Shown here in pieces: positions 24,363-34,560 of a DNA stretch of 64,000 nt. A model generated the notes under the pieces. The model searched no databases. It had not been told where the DNA came from and saw only the letters and a program-made list of their open reading frames with translations. The translations under genes were made by a program, and so were the position numbers. The DNA is from Angiostrongylus vasorum (taxonomy: Eukaryota; Nematoda; Chromadorea; Rhabditida; Metastrongylidae): the NCBI GenBank assembly GCA_018806985.1, contig JADANN010000197.1:2333001-2397000 (forward strand). Reading direction: 5' to 3'. The stretch's first letter is position 1, and each line of letters starts with the position of its first letter.

Positions 24363-24699
24363 CATTTCTGTTAATGTTACCAAATTCTCTAGACCGACCC
24401 TTCTTGAGCAACGTTTTATAGTAGTACTTATTTCGTTGGGAATAAACGGCCGGACAAGTGAAACTTTATTCTTGCCAGAATAATCTTTTTGTGATGTAGT
24501 TTTTCCTCGACGGTTATCGCAAAGAGCTACAGCTCCGTAGCCATTGGAAATGGCCATTTTCAAAAGCCAATTTCAGGAATCCTTCCTTTTGCTGCCTTCT
24601 TGTACACACACTGGTGGCTGTTGGAAACATATTGCTCAAAAAATGCCCTTTTTCTGTGTGAGAGATGAGGGAGGATGTAATGAACCAGTATGTTTTTAC

Positions 24700-25006
24700 A
24701 AAAGGGCGCGTGTGGCACAGTGGTTGGAGGCGCCACTGCGACGCACATGTGGAGTCGATCCCCTGCCCATGGCACACCAAGCCTTCCATCCCTCCGGGGT
24801 CGGCAAATTTGGTACCAGACTTGTCTGCAAGGATAGCAGCACTGGCTCAATACATCGGTAGGCCACCGCGAGTCATTGTAAAGACCAGATATGCATTCAG
24901 TCACCTCCAACGATACTTAATGAAGTCGAATGCAAGGCGCATCTCTCAGGGATTGATCAACGCCGAGAGCTTTATCCTTTTAGAAACATAAAAGTTTTAG
25001 AGCCTT
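24700..25006 (+). mobile_element. SINE copy with exact target-site duplication
   Basis: Complete head (TGGCACAGTGG A box; 'gtggagtcgatcccc' B box region), body and tail ('gattgatcaacgccgagagc', 'tttatccttttag'). It is flanked by the 11-bp direct repeat TATGTTTTTAC at 24689-24699 and 25007-25017, in the middle of PLE sequence, so both borders are firm. Confidence 0.9.
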
Positions 25007-25170
25007 TATGTTTTTACCACTTGGTTTTCGGTACCACATGGTGATGTAGTCGTTTTTCTGATAGGTGGATTTTTCCGACCTGAGCCAGGCAGATTCCTCA
25101 CCCATGTGACCCCTGTTCAGCTGGTCTTCACCAAATAATTGGTAGACTTATAAGGAACAAAATGGTGAGT

Positions 25171-26104
25171 GTTTAAGGGAAGGTGTTGACTGAGTGGATT
25201 GCGTGTCAGTTCCACCTTTCAGGGAAGAAGCCGAAACTTTAGCTTTTGTCATGAAGTAAACAGTATAACAACAATCGCATGTTAGCCCATAAAAAAAACA
25301 ATGAGTTATTGACCAAACCTGAGGTTAGCAGAAGATCGGTCCTGAGATCGAGAATGAATTCTGGTTAGAAGCATCTTCTTCAGTGACCTTTTGACAATGT
25401 GCGCAATTAACCGTAGTCCACTAACTTCTTTTATTGGCAATAAAGTGATGAGAAGAATGGATGATTTGATGAAAAGAGATGCACAAATTGAAAGTAAAGA
25501 ATATGGAACGAGAAAAATGTGGACAAATTCGAAACGCGTTGCAACCTTGTCGCGGCGCGTATGGCCATCACCACTCTGATGCTCGTATTCCTACGGCACT
25601 TGACGTTCCTCCAGAAGTACTGGAGTTGAGAGAGCCCTAAGAGCTTTGCTGGTTGTGTTTTCGTGTTTAATAACATCGGGAATCTTCACCGCTCAACACT
25701 TTGTGGGCTTTTCCGAGCCAGTGAACTTGTCTGGTAAGACCTGTAAGCCGTTTAATTCCTTTCGGTGGGTGGAATTCCCCCTGTGGTAGTCGTAGATTGT
25801 GTCGTACTATGCTGTATAGATAGTCCATGGCTTCAGTCCTTGTACAATGACACTGTTCAGAGTAGAGTGACGTGGAGTTGTCAAGTTTATGCCGTTCATC
25901 AGTCTTTCCACAAAGAAGTTACCTGTCTTTGTCTTTATATGAGTTCCTGTGTATCCTTCTCTTCTGAAACTCTCCTCATGCAATCTTATGTTTGTGGACT
26001 TCACTGTTTCCTTAGCTTAATTACTAGGCAGACATTGGTTTTGAAGTTGGAACTAAGGAGACTAAGGAAATTAGGGTTTTGGAAAGTCTTTTTGTTACTT
26101 TCAG
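25171..26104 (+). other. Mostly unrecognised; possible exon ending at 25733
   Basis: A plus-strand frame over about 25618-25733 reads ERALRALLVVFSCLITSGIF and then AQHFVGFSEPVNLSG before a strong GTAAGA donor. That would be one membrane segment. The preceding 25430-25617 reads plausibly only in shifting frames. No family recognised. The rest shows no exon or known repeat. Confidence 0.25.
26095..26104 (+). promoter_or_regulatory. 3' splice site before the NDUFA7-like start codon
   Basis: TTACTTTCAG matches the nematode acceptor consensus (TTTTCAG) and lies 35 bp before the ATG at 26140. It could take a trans-spliced leader or an upstream untranslated exon; the sequence alone cannot say which. 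Confidence 0.45.
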
Positions 26105-26139
26105 AGTGGAAGACTGTCCATTGTGTTCTGGTGGTGGTC

Positions 26140-28875
26140 ATGAGCCGCGTACGAAAAATTGCCGACGCCACGGTAAAAAACCGTACGCAGACGCCGTTTT
26201 GGAATTGGCTTCGGAATAAATTACTTGCCGTTGATCGCTTACCTATTACTCCACCTCCAGGACTTCCCACTCCCGATGGAAAGGTTCGATCTCATCCAGA
26301 ATTTCTTACGAACTGTCCTTTTCTGAGCGGACACGAGCTTTATAACACGTATTTTGATCATCGATTGTTGGTGTTCCGACGATTTCACCTTCTTCAGAGC
26401 CTTTTATTTCTTTCTTCCAACGAAGGGAAAATGGCTTTGAAGAGGAAGAAGTGAGCGGAGTGTTAGCCATCGACGATCAAAATACGTGTTGACAACCTCC
26501 TGTCAGCTCAGAAAAGGATAGTTTATGAGGCAGTGCAAGTTAATTAACACTGAGGTTAATCGAAAGGTGGTCATTCGGATTATTTTTTTGGTAATGTCTT
26601 TTTACTGAAAGGACGCGTGTTGCGCAGTAGTCAGAGCCGCTCTGCAATAGACATAGGATCGACCCATGCGCCCTAAGACTCACCAAGTCTTCCATCCCTC
26701 CAGGGTCGGCAAATTAGTACCATACTTGTCTGGGAGGATAGCAGCACTGGCTCGATACATCATTGAGCCACTGCCATTCATTGTAAAAGCCAGATATGCA
26801 TTCAGTCACCTCCAACGATGCTCTGTGAAATCGAATGTATGACGCATCCTTCAGAGATTGATCAACGCCAAGAGCTTTATCCTTTATTCCTTTATCTTCT
26901 TCCTATGTTCATCATTCAGTTAGTGAACGCTGATGTCGTAGGATTATTTCGTATGAACTTCTTTCATCTCGAAGAGCCACTGTACTCTTTATTAACCGTT
27001 ACGTGATGACGTTACCACTATAGGAGTTATAAGATGTGGAAAAGAGTAACCGCTCATATTGCCGGTAAACCAGCTTAGTCGCGAAGGGATCTAGGTAATA
27101 ACTCCTTTTTTTTTCCTACTGCTCGGTGTTAACCCTTCTCAGGGCATATTAAATACTGCTTTGCCAATAGCCTCAACCTACTATGTTTTGCGTTCACTTT
27201 TGGATAAGAGTGCATGTGACGTTTCTAGAAGCTTATTCAAGATAAATTCCTTAAACATCCAAGGCAATAAAGGGTAAAGGATAAAGCTCTCGGCATTGAT
27301 CAGTTCCTGGGGGATGCGCTAATACGCGATGCATTCGATTTCACTAAGCATCGTTGGAGGTGATTGAATGCGTATCTGGCCTTTACAATGACTCTCGGTG
27401 GCCCTACCGATGTATCGAGGCATTGCCCCTATCCTCTCTGACAATTCTTGCAAGAATTTGCCGATACCGGAAAGATGGAGGGCCTGGTGGGCCTGGGACA
27501 CGGGAATCGATCCCGTGTGTGTTGCAGCGCGCCTCCGAACACCTGCGCTACACGCGCCTCTTCCGAGGCAATAAGTACCTAAAATTTTCCGTGAATCTTC
27601 TCAGCTTGCAGTTACTAGGGAATTTCGTATGTTTTCCAATAACGCATTCAATACGTGGAGTTATCATTCATATGGTTCATGCCATTTAGGCTGTATATCA
27701 CAATCCATTGCGTTTTCCAAAATCACAATCTGCTCGTCCCGGATCAGCTGAGCCGCCTTCTCTGCCGGGTGGAGTTCATCATTTGTTGGCGGAAAATTAC
27801 TACTATACTAGGTGGGACTTCTGCTTCTTCATTAGAATGCTTTTTTTCAAGTTTGATGAATCTTCAATAGGATGTAATCTTTGGCTTTTTTGAATGTATT
27901 ACGTTTCTCATCATTGTTATGTTCGTCTTCCTTAGAGATGGTCGTCGTGAAGTATTACCGCCATATCCTTTATATAAAGCGGACTCTCATCATGTGCACT
28001 ATGGAACGTTTACAGGTGGAAAGCTCGAGTAAGTGCTTAGTTTACCATTCTCTTCTCCTTCTTTCAGTGGATCATCTGAGTTTCAAAGGGTCTATCTCTT
28101 ATAAGTGGTTGACATCAGCAGATTTTCTTCGCGATTCTACTAGTCGACGAGTTGCGCACCATATAATTGCATCCCTTAGAATTTTTCCAAAAACATGGGG
28201 GACTATAAGGATGAAGTACAAAGCTCTCGGTATTGACCAATCCCCTGAGGGATGCGCCATGCATTTGGGACAGTAACATCCGATATCCTTTTATGTTGCA
28301 TTCAGTTTGTTAATTCAGTGCGATGTTGGTTCGTTTAAAATGCTACCATTGCGATGAATATGTGCCTTGGTATCCGTTCTTCATGTTTGGTTTCAGTAAG
28401 GCGTTGAGTGTTAGTGGACCGTCATTTAAATGTTAATACTGTTCCTCATGAAGTTCGCTCACCGATGAGAATGAAATAGACAGCTAGTACTATCTCATTC
28501 ATTTGTGAGATTATTTTTTTAAGGTCACCATTTAGCAAAAATAAAAAATGACCTTCTTGACCGAACTTGATGGGATGTGATAAAGTTTGGTCCATTCATT
28601 TTCTAAAATATGGGATGTTGAACACCACAACCTAGTTGACTGCAAAGTAAGCGTACGAAGAACTCCGTGAAGCAATTGTATTTTATCACTCGTATTTTAG
28701 CGAGAATGCCGTCCAGGTAAACAAAGGGCCATCCTCAAACTTTGGATTAGAAGCGCCTACACCGGGATTCGGCTACGAGTGGAGGCGAACACGATCAGAT
28801 GAACTGGAAACGCCAAAAAACGATCCAGAATTGGCTCGTCTTGAGCGCTTTGATAGATTTGCTGCTAGCAAGTAG
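26140..28875 (+). CDS. NADH dehydrogenase 1 alpha subcomplex subunit 7 (NDUFA7-like)
   Basis: An accessory subunit of mitochondrial respiratory complex I. Exons: 26140-26229 (start MSRVRKIADAT), 27690-27811, 27936-28028 and 28701-28875 (ends RLERFDRFAASK, TAG). Together they are 480 nt, a 159-residue protein, longer than the vertebrate one of about 113. Identification rests on the family core spanning the exon 2/3 junction: PPSLPGGVHHLLAENYYYTR then DGRREVLPP, equivalent to the vertebrate LPxGxxHxLxxNYYxTRDGRRE region. All junctions are in phase, and exon 3 uses a consensus GTAAGT donor. An acceptor (TTACTTTCAG) 35 bp before the ATG probably takes a leader or 5' exon. Intron 1 holds two SINEs and a small palindrome. 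Not broken. Confidence 0.88.
26335..26495. repeat. Small palindromic PLE-terminus-like element in NDUFA7 intron 1
   Basis: The left arm 'acacgtattttgatcatcga' (26345-26364) and the right arm complement 'cgacgatcaaaatacgtgtt' (26471-26490) pair almost perfectly. Inside are degenerate versions of the PLE terminal motif ('gatttcaccttcttcagagc'). It is about 160 bp long and non-coding. Confidence 0.6.
26612..26895 (+). mobile_element. SINE copy in NDUFA7 intron 1
   Basis: The head 'gcgtgttgcgcagtagtcag' has a damaged A box; the B-box region is 'aggatcgacccatgcgccc'. The body and the right end ('gagattgatcaacgccaaga', 'gctttatcctttattcc') are standard. It lies in the sense direction of the host gene. 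Confidence 0.8.
27270..27562 (-). mobile_element. SINE copy in NDUFA7 intron 1, antisense
   Basis: The tail on the plus strand is 'gggtaaaggataaagctctc'; the head ends 'gcgctacacgcgcctcttcc'. A duplicated 'aatacgcgatgcattcgatt' stretch gives a small internal insertion. With the sense copy 380 bp upstream it forms an inverted SINE pair inside one intron. Confidence 0.8.
28205..28272 (-). mobile_element. SINE 3'-end fragment in NDUFA7 intron 3
   Basis: Only the tail half survives: 'acaaagctctcggtattgac', 'caatcccctgagggatgcgc' and 'catgcatttggg'. This 5' truncation is what target-primed reverse transcription often leaves. Confidence 0.7.
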
Positions 28876-29038
28876 ATTGACTTCTTAATATTGATATTTG
28901 CTTCTGTAGTTAGAGTATAAACGAAAATACTGAAGAGTGCTGATCTGTTTGTTTCTGGAATGGTTTTAATCCTACTTCGTTATCCTGCGTAACTTTTTTT
29001 CTTTGCTTTGGTGATCTGTTTTCACAGAGGTAACCAAG
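28876..29038 (+). promoter_or_regulatory. Operon-type intergenic region with trans-splice acceptor
   Basis: Only 163 bp separate the NDUFA7-like stop from the UQCRQ-like ATG, typical of nematode operons. It contains a pyrimidine-rich stretch ('aactttttttctttgctttg', 28991-29010) and a consensus acceptor TTTTCACAG ending at 29027, 11 bp before the ATG. This is where an SL2-type leader would be added in a rhabditid nematode. No independent promoter is visible. Confidence 0.65.
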
Positions 29039-30381
29039 ATGCGCATCTCTGCACTTAACATGGGAAAGCATTTTGGAATGCTTGGGAAGGTGAGCCTTAT
29101 TGTCAGTGTTTGGAACGGTGTACAGCTGTTTCTCAGCCCTAATTTTCTTTCCATACTTAACTTTCTTTACAAATTAAAGATCTCTTTCGCTGTCCGATTT
29201 TAGATGTACGGTGAGCATCGATTTGCTCTCGCACCAAATGAGCAAAAAGCGTTCAAAGGTTTCATTAACGATGCTTTCATAAAGGTTGGTGGTGAAGTCC
29301 TTTTTTTCTGTTTTTTGTGCTTTTTTTCACCACGTCCTTCTCTTCACTTCATTAAATAGCCATGTTACTCTGTGAAGGATAAAACGTGTGGCGTTGGTAA
29401 ATCTCGACGCGAATTGTAGATGCGCGACACATTCGGCTCTTCTAAACATTTTAGAGGTGGTTGAATGCATATTTGGCCTATAATAATCTGAAGGGGGCCT
29501 AACGGGTTCATTAAACCAGACTTCCTATCCTCCCTTCTACACTGCTATCAAATTGTGACAATGGAGGAGTGGAGAGTCTGATTGTTAAAGATTTTTTAGC
29601 TCTGGAAGTTGCTGCCAGACTTGCCTGGGAAGGTAGAAACATCGGCTTGGTATATTGGCAGGACCTAAACTCCCACAAATCATCTAGCTAAGACATGTCA
29701 CCTTTACGATGATTTATGGAGCCAAATTCATGGTTGCACATAATGAACACTAATATTCCGACTTATGGCATTGAGGTCATCTTTTCTGTGGAGCGATCCA
29801 GCAGTTTCATTAGAGAAAAAACCAGTACTTTTCCACATATGGGAAGACGATGTTGTGAAATCTACCATTTTTTTGTTATGTAACTACGATCAGAGCGCGT
29901 GTAGTTCAGTGGTAGGAGGAGCCCTGAAACACGCATGGGGTGATCCCTGCGCTTTAGCCTCACCGAACCTATCCTTGCGGGGGTCGGAAAATTGGTACGA
30001 CTTTTCTGGGAGGATAGCAGCACTCGCTCGATACATCGCTATGCCACTATGATTCATTGTAAGTGCCACTTATGCATTAAATCACCTCTAATAGTGTTTA
30101 ATGAAGTCGAATGCATGGCGCAATCCTCGAGGGATTGATCAACGCCTAGAGTTTTATCCTTTATCGTTTAACTGCAATCATAGGTAATCACTGTATGAGG
30201 ATTTGAACATTAAACCACGTACAGAATCGTGTCTTTTCAGGTCTTCAAAACGTATGTTTGGAACCAGTGGTACTACTACATTCCTCAAACGATTGCTGCT
30301 TATCTTGTATACGACTGGGCAAAGAAGGCCAACTACAAAGCTGGAAGGAAGGACCCAGCTCTTTATGCTCATGATAAGTGA
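29039..30381 (+). CDS. Cytochrome b-c1 complex subunit 8 (UQCRQ/QCR8-like)
   Basis: A small, single-span subunit of mitochondrial complex III. Exons 29039-29089, 29204-29284 and 30241-30381 total 273 nt, a 90-residue protein (family about 82-95). The N-terminus has the family motif GKHFGMLGKM, then APNEQKAFKGF (vertebrate SPFEQRAxP). The third exon carries the membrane segment WYYYIPQTIAAYLVYDWAKK and ends RKDPALYAHDK, matching the family NPAxYENDK C-terminus. All junctions are in phase. The second donor is GTTGGT, weaker than usual. Intron 2 contains two SINE copies. AATAAA lies at 30400-30405. It follows the NDUFA7-like gene at operon distance, so two inner-membrane respiratory subunits are probably co-transcribed. 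I recall the same pairing in C. elegans but could not check. Confidence 0.9.
29373..29580 (-). mobile_element. Old SINE relic in UQCRQ intron 2
   Basis: Recognisable only in parts: 'gtgaaggataaaacgtgtgg', 'gaggtggttgaatgcatatt', 'ttggcctataataa', 'cttcctatcctccc'. Strongly diverged and without a clear head. Confidence 0.5.
29893..30168 (+). mobile_element. SINE copy in UQCRQ intron 2
   Basis: Head 'gcgcgtgtagttcagtggta' (A box), then 'gggaggatagcagcactcgc', 'cgatacatcgctatgcc' and the right end 'gggattgatcaacgcctaga', 'gttttatcctttat'. Sense orientation, about 70 bp before the last exon. Confidence 0.8.
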
Positions 30382-30399
30382 ACACTATTCGTGTAGATG

Positions 30400-30405
30400 A
30401 ATAAA
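30400..30405 (+). terminator. Polyadenylation signal AATAAA of the UQCRQ-like gene
   Basis: Canonical AATAAA 19 bp after the TGA at 30379-30381, giving a very short 3' UTR, as is common in small nematode housekeeping genes. Confidence 0.65.
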
Positions 30406-30614
30406 GTATAGGTTTTCATGGAATTGCATATGGAATCTATTTATTTTTGAAGAACAGTGAAGAAGATCAAATAGTTTTCCCACCGAATGCAGTAAATTGA
30501 TAAATTTTAAAAATAAAATATTCATTCTGTTCTTGGCATCCTATTGAATCTGGGATAAATGAGACGATGACGTTGTTCAAAGTGGAATTTTTGATAGATT
30601 CTTACGCTGACTTA

Positions 30615-30930
30615 TAAATCTTGATACTTGAACGGCCCGTCCTCACTGGTTGTGCGGGCCCCAGCGTAATCTCCATTTTTCGGAGATTAGCTGATTAAAC
30701 CGTTGTTGTTCTCTGGAATCCTGAGGTCAGTCTGGCCAAAGTCTGCCTAGGTCTTCACCACCACAGGCAGTCGCAGTCGTTATAGATCGGAGGGAGATTT
30801 GCCACCATGCGACTTTGATATACTCTTAGCTAGGATTTCTGATGGAAATGTCGGACTCCTTCTCAGCCTAAGAGACCCTGCCAGGGGGGACGAATCTCCC
30901 CCGGTGTACATAGCAATCCGACACCCAAGA
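30615..30930 (-). repeat. Short RTE-5'-like element, minus strand
   Basis: 'cttgatacttgaacggcccg', 'tcctcactggttgtgcggg', 'gtcttcaccaccacaggcag' and 'tactcttagctagg' match the 24.1 kb copy. It ends near 'cccggtgtacatag'. The terminus with 'gatacttgaacgg' is shared by all four solo copies. Confidence 0.6.
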
Positions 30931-32039
30931 ACACCTCCCAGCCACGATGAGGCGATAAACCGTTGGGAGGGACTTCTAAATCGTACAACAACAGTGCATT
31001 TAAATGCTTATGTATGACGTCGAGGCTTACCTATCGCTACTGTGCATATTTCTTTCATATGCACTATATGTTCAGGGTTAAAAGGCCTTGCCATCAATTG
31101 ACCCACTACTTACCTTCATAGGCAGCAGCCTTCCTTCGTGTCGAACAATCATATGAAGTTCAAAATTTCCACATAGATTCCAAGCTAATGCTAGATATGT
31201 GCCGTTCAGAAGTTTTGCGAGCTAACTGCTCATGTCTACTCGCTAGTAAAAAACATAAGCAGTAGAAGTTAAAGTAGTGAGCATCGCATCAAAAATGTGC
31301 ACTGATGCTTATGGGACGGTCGCATTCTATTGGTCGACCACACTTAAGTTACTCCTTGTCATATCCAAAATAACTATATATGTGCGCAAAAGTAATTTGA
31401 GACTTACACTATCAACAGACGCTTTTTACCCCCAAATGGCATAAAGAATAAAACCTTCAGCGTTGAACAGTGCATTAGAAGTATACCTTGCAGTTGACCC
31501 CATTAATATCACTGAGCAGGTTATTAGATGAATATTTGGCTTACACAATCACCAGGACCTACTGACTAAGTCAGTGCTCTTGTCAATTCAAAAAACTAGC
31601 ACTATCGCACCGTGAGATAGAGAAACCTAGGCTAGCGGAAAGCGTGGGAGCAATCCCATATTTGTGTTGCAGAGCCACGCTCCAACTATTTCGCACTGTT
31701 TAGCTCATAATCTGCTTTATTTGCGACTAGGCTTTGATATTTGAAGGGTCATAAATCGCTCTTTTTTCTCCGTCAAAGCTCATGTTTCGATCAGCGGAAT
31801 GATTGAAGAGGCGGAGTTTATCCCAGTAGGACATGGTGATGGCACACCGATGCATCGTTTTTTGCCTCGTTCATGTTAAGGTTTTTAGAGGTTTGAATTT
31901 CAGATTTCTGGAAATTAGAATTGGGTTGAGAATTAAGGCAAACCTTTAAGAACAAAGGCATGCACTTGTACAGCTTGTCGACAAATAAGCAAATTGAATT
32001 CTACATATTTAATAAGGTACAAATTCCTCAGATTCTCTA
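30931..32039. other. No gene; SINE-like relic at 31440-31700
   Basis: A very diverged minus-oriented SINE may occupy 31440-31700 ('cataaagaataaaaccttca', 'gcgttgaacagtgc', 'gagcaatcccatatttgtgt'). Otherwise no exon or repeat is recognised. Confidence 0.35.
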
Positions 32040-34560
32040 CTTATTGAGGAACTGCCGATCGTCGTTATATGATCAGGTTTATTGCTAACGTGTTAACTCC
32101 TGAACGACCGTACATCTTGACTTCTATGCGCACCTCAAACGAGCTTCGATTACAACCCTTCCGATGGCCCACCCACACGCAAATGGCCTCGGTGGTGAAA
32201 GAGGTGGACCTTTTGTATTGTAACAACTATTTAATGCATAGGGTTTACCAAAACTGCTCGGCGTTTAATATTTTCAGGTAGACATATTACTTTCTTCAGC
32301 AAATAATACCTTGTTGACCCTGTGTGGTCAAACGGTGGCTCATCGAACACAGATTTTATTTTGGCGCTCGTCTATTGGCAGGTATTCCTAGCTATACTTG
32401 CAAAGAGCCGTTTCGGATGGTGCAGTGGAAACGAAGGATGTAAAATACATGAAGTACGCACAGAAATGCGCTTCAAGTATCATACAAAACCATGCGGAGA
32501 GCTGATTTAGCATGGTTAGGTAATGGACGATTGTTTTTTCTTTTTCATCACACACAATGGTTAAATCACCTATAAGAGATGTCCAAGAACGTGCGAACAC
32601 AAGCAGTAAAACATAGCGAATATTTAGAGGTTAGAGAGAATGGAAAATGTGAGGGAACACATCAATAGAACGATAACCTCATACTACTGCCTCGTGCATC
32701 TTGAGCGGACTTGCGGACCGTACGCCTTCATTTCAATGCACATCTCAATTGCGTGCAAAATGATACGCGGTCGTGAAAAGGTTAGTGGGATTACAAACGG
32801 AGCAGCTTTTATCTAGGCATAAAGCACCACATTTTCTTTACATAGAACAATTTGTCGGTTATGGGACTACTGTACGTAGAAGTCCGTGTTTTCTCCTTCA
32901 GCAGACACGAGCCTCTCAATAACAAGATCTGTTCAATATAGTATTGGCTGCTTTTCGGAGAATTTCACTCAGTTTGAGGGAGTGTGTGGGATTTTGCGTG
33001 ATAATGAGGCGTTCCCAGTTTCTCCCAATTTTGCATTCTTGGAATTTATCCAGAATGTCCCGAAGGTTTTACGTGCTGAAGTCTTAGATTCCTGTCTAAG
33101 GATGGTAATTTTTGCTGCGAAATCTTCCCCCGCTATGTCTTTCTATTCTATGCGTTCCCGGTTAAATAACTCGTCTTATCTTACATTTTATTTTCTGCCT
33201 TCTATACATTTTATGGCAGGTTATTAGGCGAAATACAACCACAAAATTGCTGAGGTAGTTTGCAAAACTCTGACCGCAGGTGTCTGCTGTGGGGAACGAA
33301 CGTGCTATTGTCCTTTCCGGGGAGTAACGCGTTCACCACCACACCATGCGGGTCCTTCGTTTCGCCTGTCTCTCAGCTAGTTCTATCGATCAGTGGTGGT
33401 GAACGCGTTACTCCCCGGAAAGGACAATAGCGCGTTCGTTCCCCACCGCAAACACCTGCGGTCCGGAGTTTTGCAGATATCTCAGCAATCTTGTAGTTGT
33501 ATTTCGCTTAATAACTCGTTCTACTTCAAGATGCTCCAGTAGATGTTCTTTCAGAGGCACGCAAAGTGGTCTACGCGTTTCCCCACAAATCATGCACTTT
33601 TATGTCACACCAGACGGTTGTGGAAGCGATCACGAACTAGCGTACATTTTAACGTCTTCATTGTACATGTAATACAATAATTCATGAGATCTTCATGGAG
33701 TTGCGAGTTGCACATCCACTGTGTTGCAATAATGTCAGTTTGATCCAACGTTGGTGAAAGAGCCACATAGTTCACAGTGTCTCACAAGGAAGATGACAAA
33801 GTTGACCATCGTCTGAAAATGTAACGTGGTAAAAACAGTGGAAAACAAACAAAGTTTGTTCCGAACGTGCTGATTCTGTAATACTTTCTGAATCCCTAAC
33901 ATGGGCATGTGCGAGTGTGAAAACGAAAGTGTTTGGACGAATGGAGCCTGTTTTCAGACTTCCGATATAAAATTAGTGTTAAAATTATGACATTAATCAC
34001 TATTCAATGACACATAGGTTCAAACTGTAATGATTTCTGACGAAACGATGTTGACATATTTCAAATGTGGACAGAACACTCGGACCAATCCGGCTCAGAC
34101 GACGGTGACGGTGCCAAAACGTTATCAGGATAAAGTGTTTTTCTCGCGTTAGTCCATCGATGAAGGAATTACAAGGATATGTCGACCTTGTGGTGGACAT
34201 CAGTGCAGATCTAACTCGATAACATGCGCGCCTATTGAAAAACCTCATCTTACTGAACTAATTCTGTATTGGTTTTGAACAACAGTATCGCACCGCAGAA
34301 CGCTTAACTCTGCTCATCTGAGATTTGTACTTTATGTGAGATCTTCGCATAAGGAAACGGAGTTGACAGTTGATCATTGCCTTGCTCAGCATTAATGAAT
34401 ACAAGAAAAACCTCGTCGTTAGGCTGCCGTTCGGAATACTAAATTGAATGATCTGGTATCAGAAACAAAGGCACAGCATTCATTGTAGTTAATCCTGAAA
34501 AGATATTCAATAAGGCGATACATTAAGATCTTCCAAAAGTCTATCACCATATCTTGATCA
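32040..34560. repeat. Left half of a duplicated composite block (copy 1)
   Basis: This stretch aligns collinearly with 53250-55520. Anchors: 'accgtacatcttgacttc' (32109, 53306), 'tcaatgcacatctcaattgc' (32735, 53914), 'atacaataattcacgagatc'-type (33670, 54580). It contains a PLE fragment in minus orientation (about 33000-33230 and 33500-33660; 'gcgtgataatgaggcgtt', 'ggaatttatccagaatgt'). No intact gene is present. A MITE-like palindrome interrupts this copy only. Confidence 0.65.
33240..33497. repeat. MITE-like palindrome inserted in copy 1 of the duplicated block
   Basis: Inverted arms 33246-33393 and 33394-33490 meet directly, with almost no spacer: 'gttctatcgatcagtggtgg' is the junction. 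The corresponding position near 54340-54370 in copy 2 lacks it. Confidence 0.75.

Larger units (their letters stand above)
23870..25170 (-). mobile_element. PLE copy, minus strand, with nested insertions
   Basis: 23870-24085 matches the GIY-YIG end of the 40.3-41.7 kb PLE (genomic order 'gatgttcttttat', 'cattcgtccccg', 'ataggcggttacgaa'). 24362-24688 continues the PLE ('aattctctagaccgaccctt', 'gtagccattggaaatggcca'), and 25007-25150 continues again after the SINE. Two later insertions split it: a short RTE-5'-like element (24105-24362) and a SINE (24700-25006). The coding frame is not preserved. Confidence 0.65.

Noticed and set aside
25765..26454. A 229-codon plus-strand open frame
   Set aside because: It spans upstream sequence, the true first exon of the NDUFA7-like gene (26140-26229) and the start of intron 1. 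Only the exon part is supported; the long frame is accidental.
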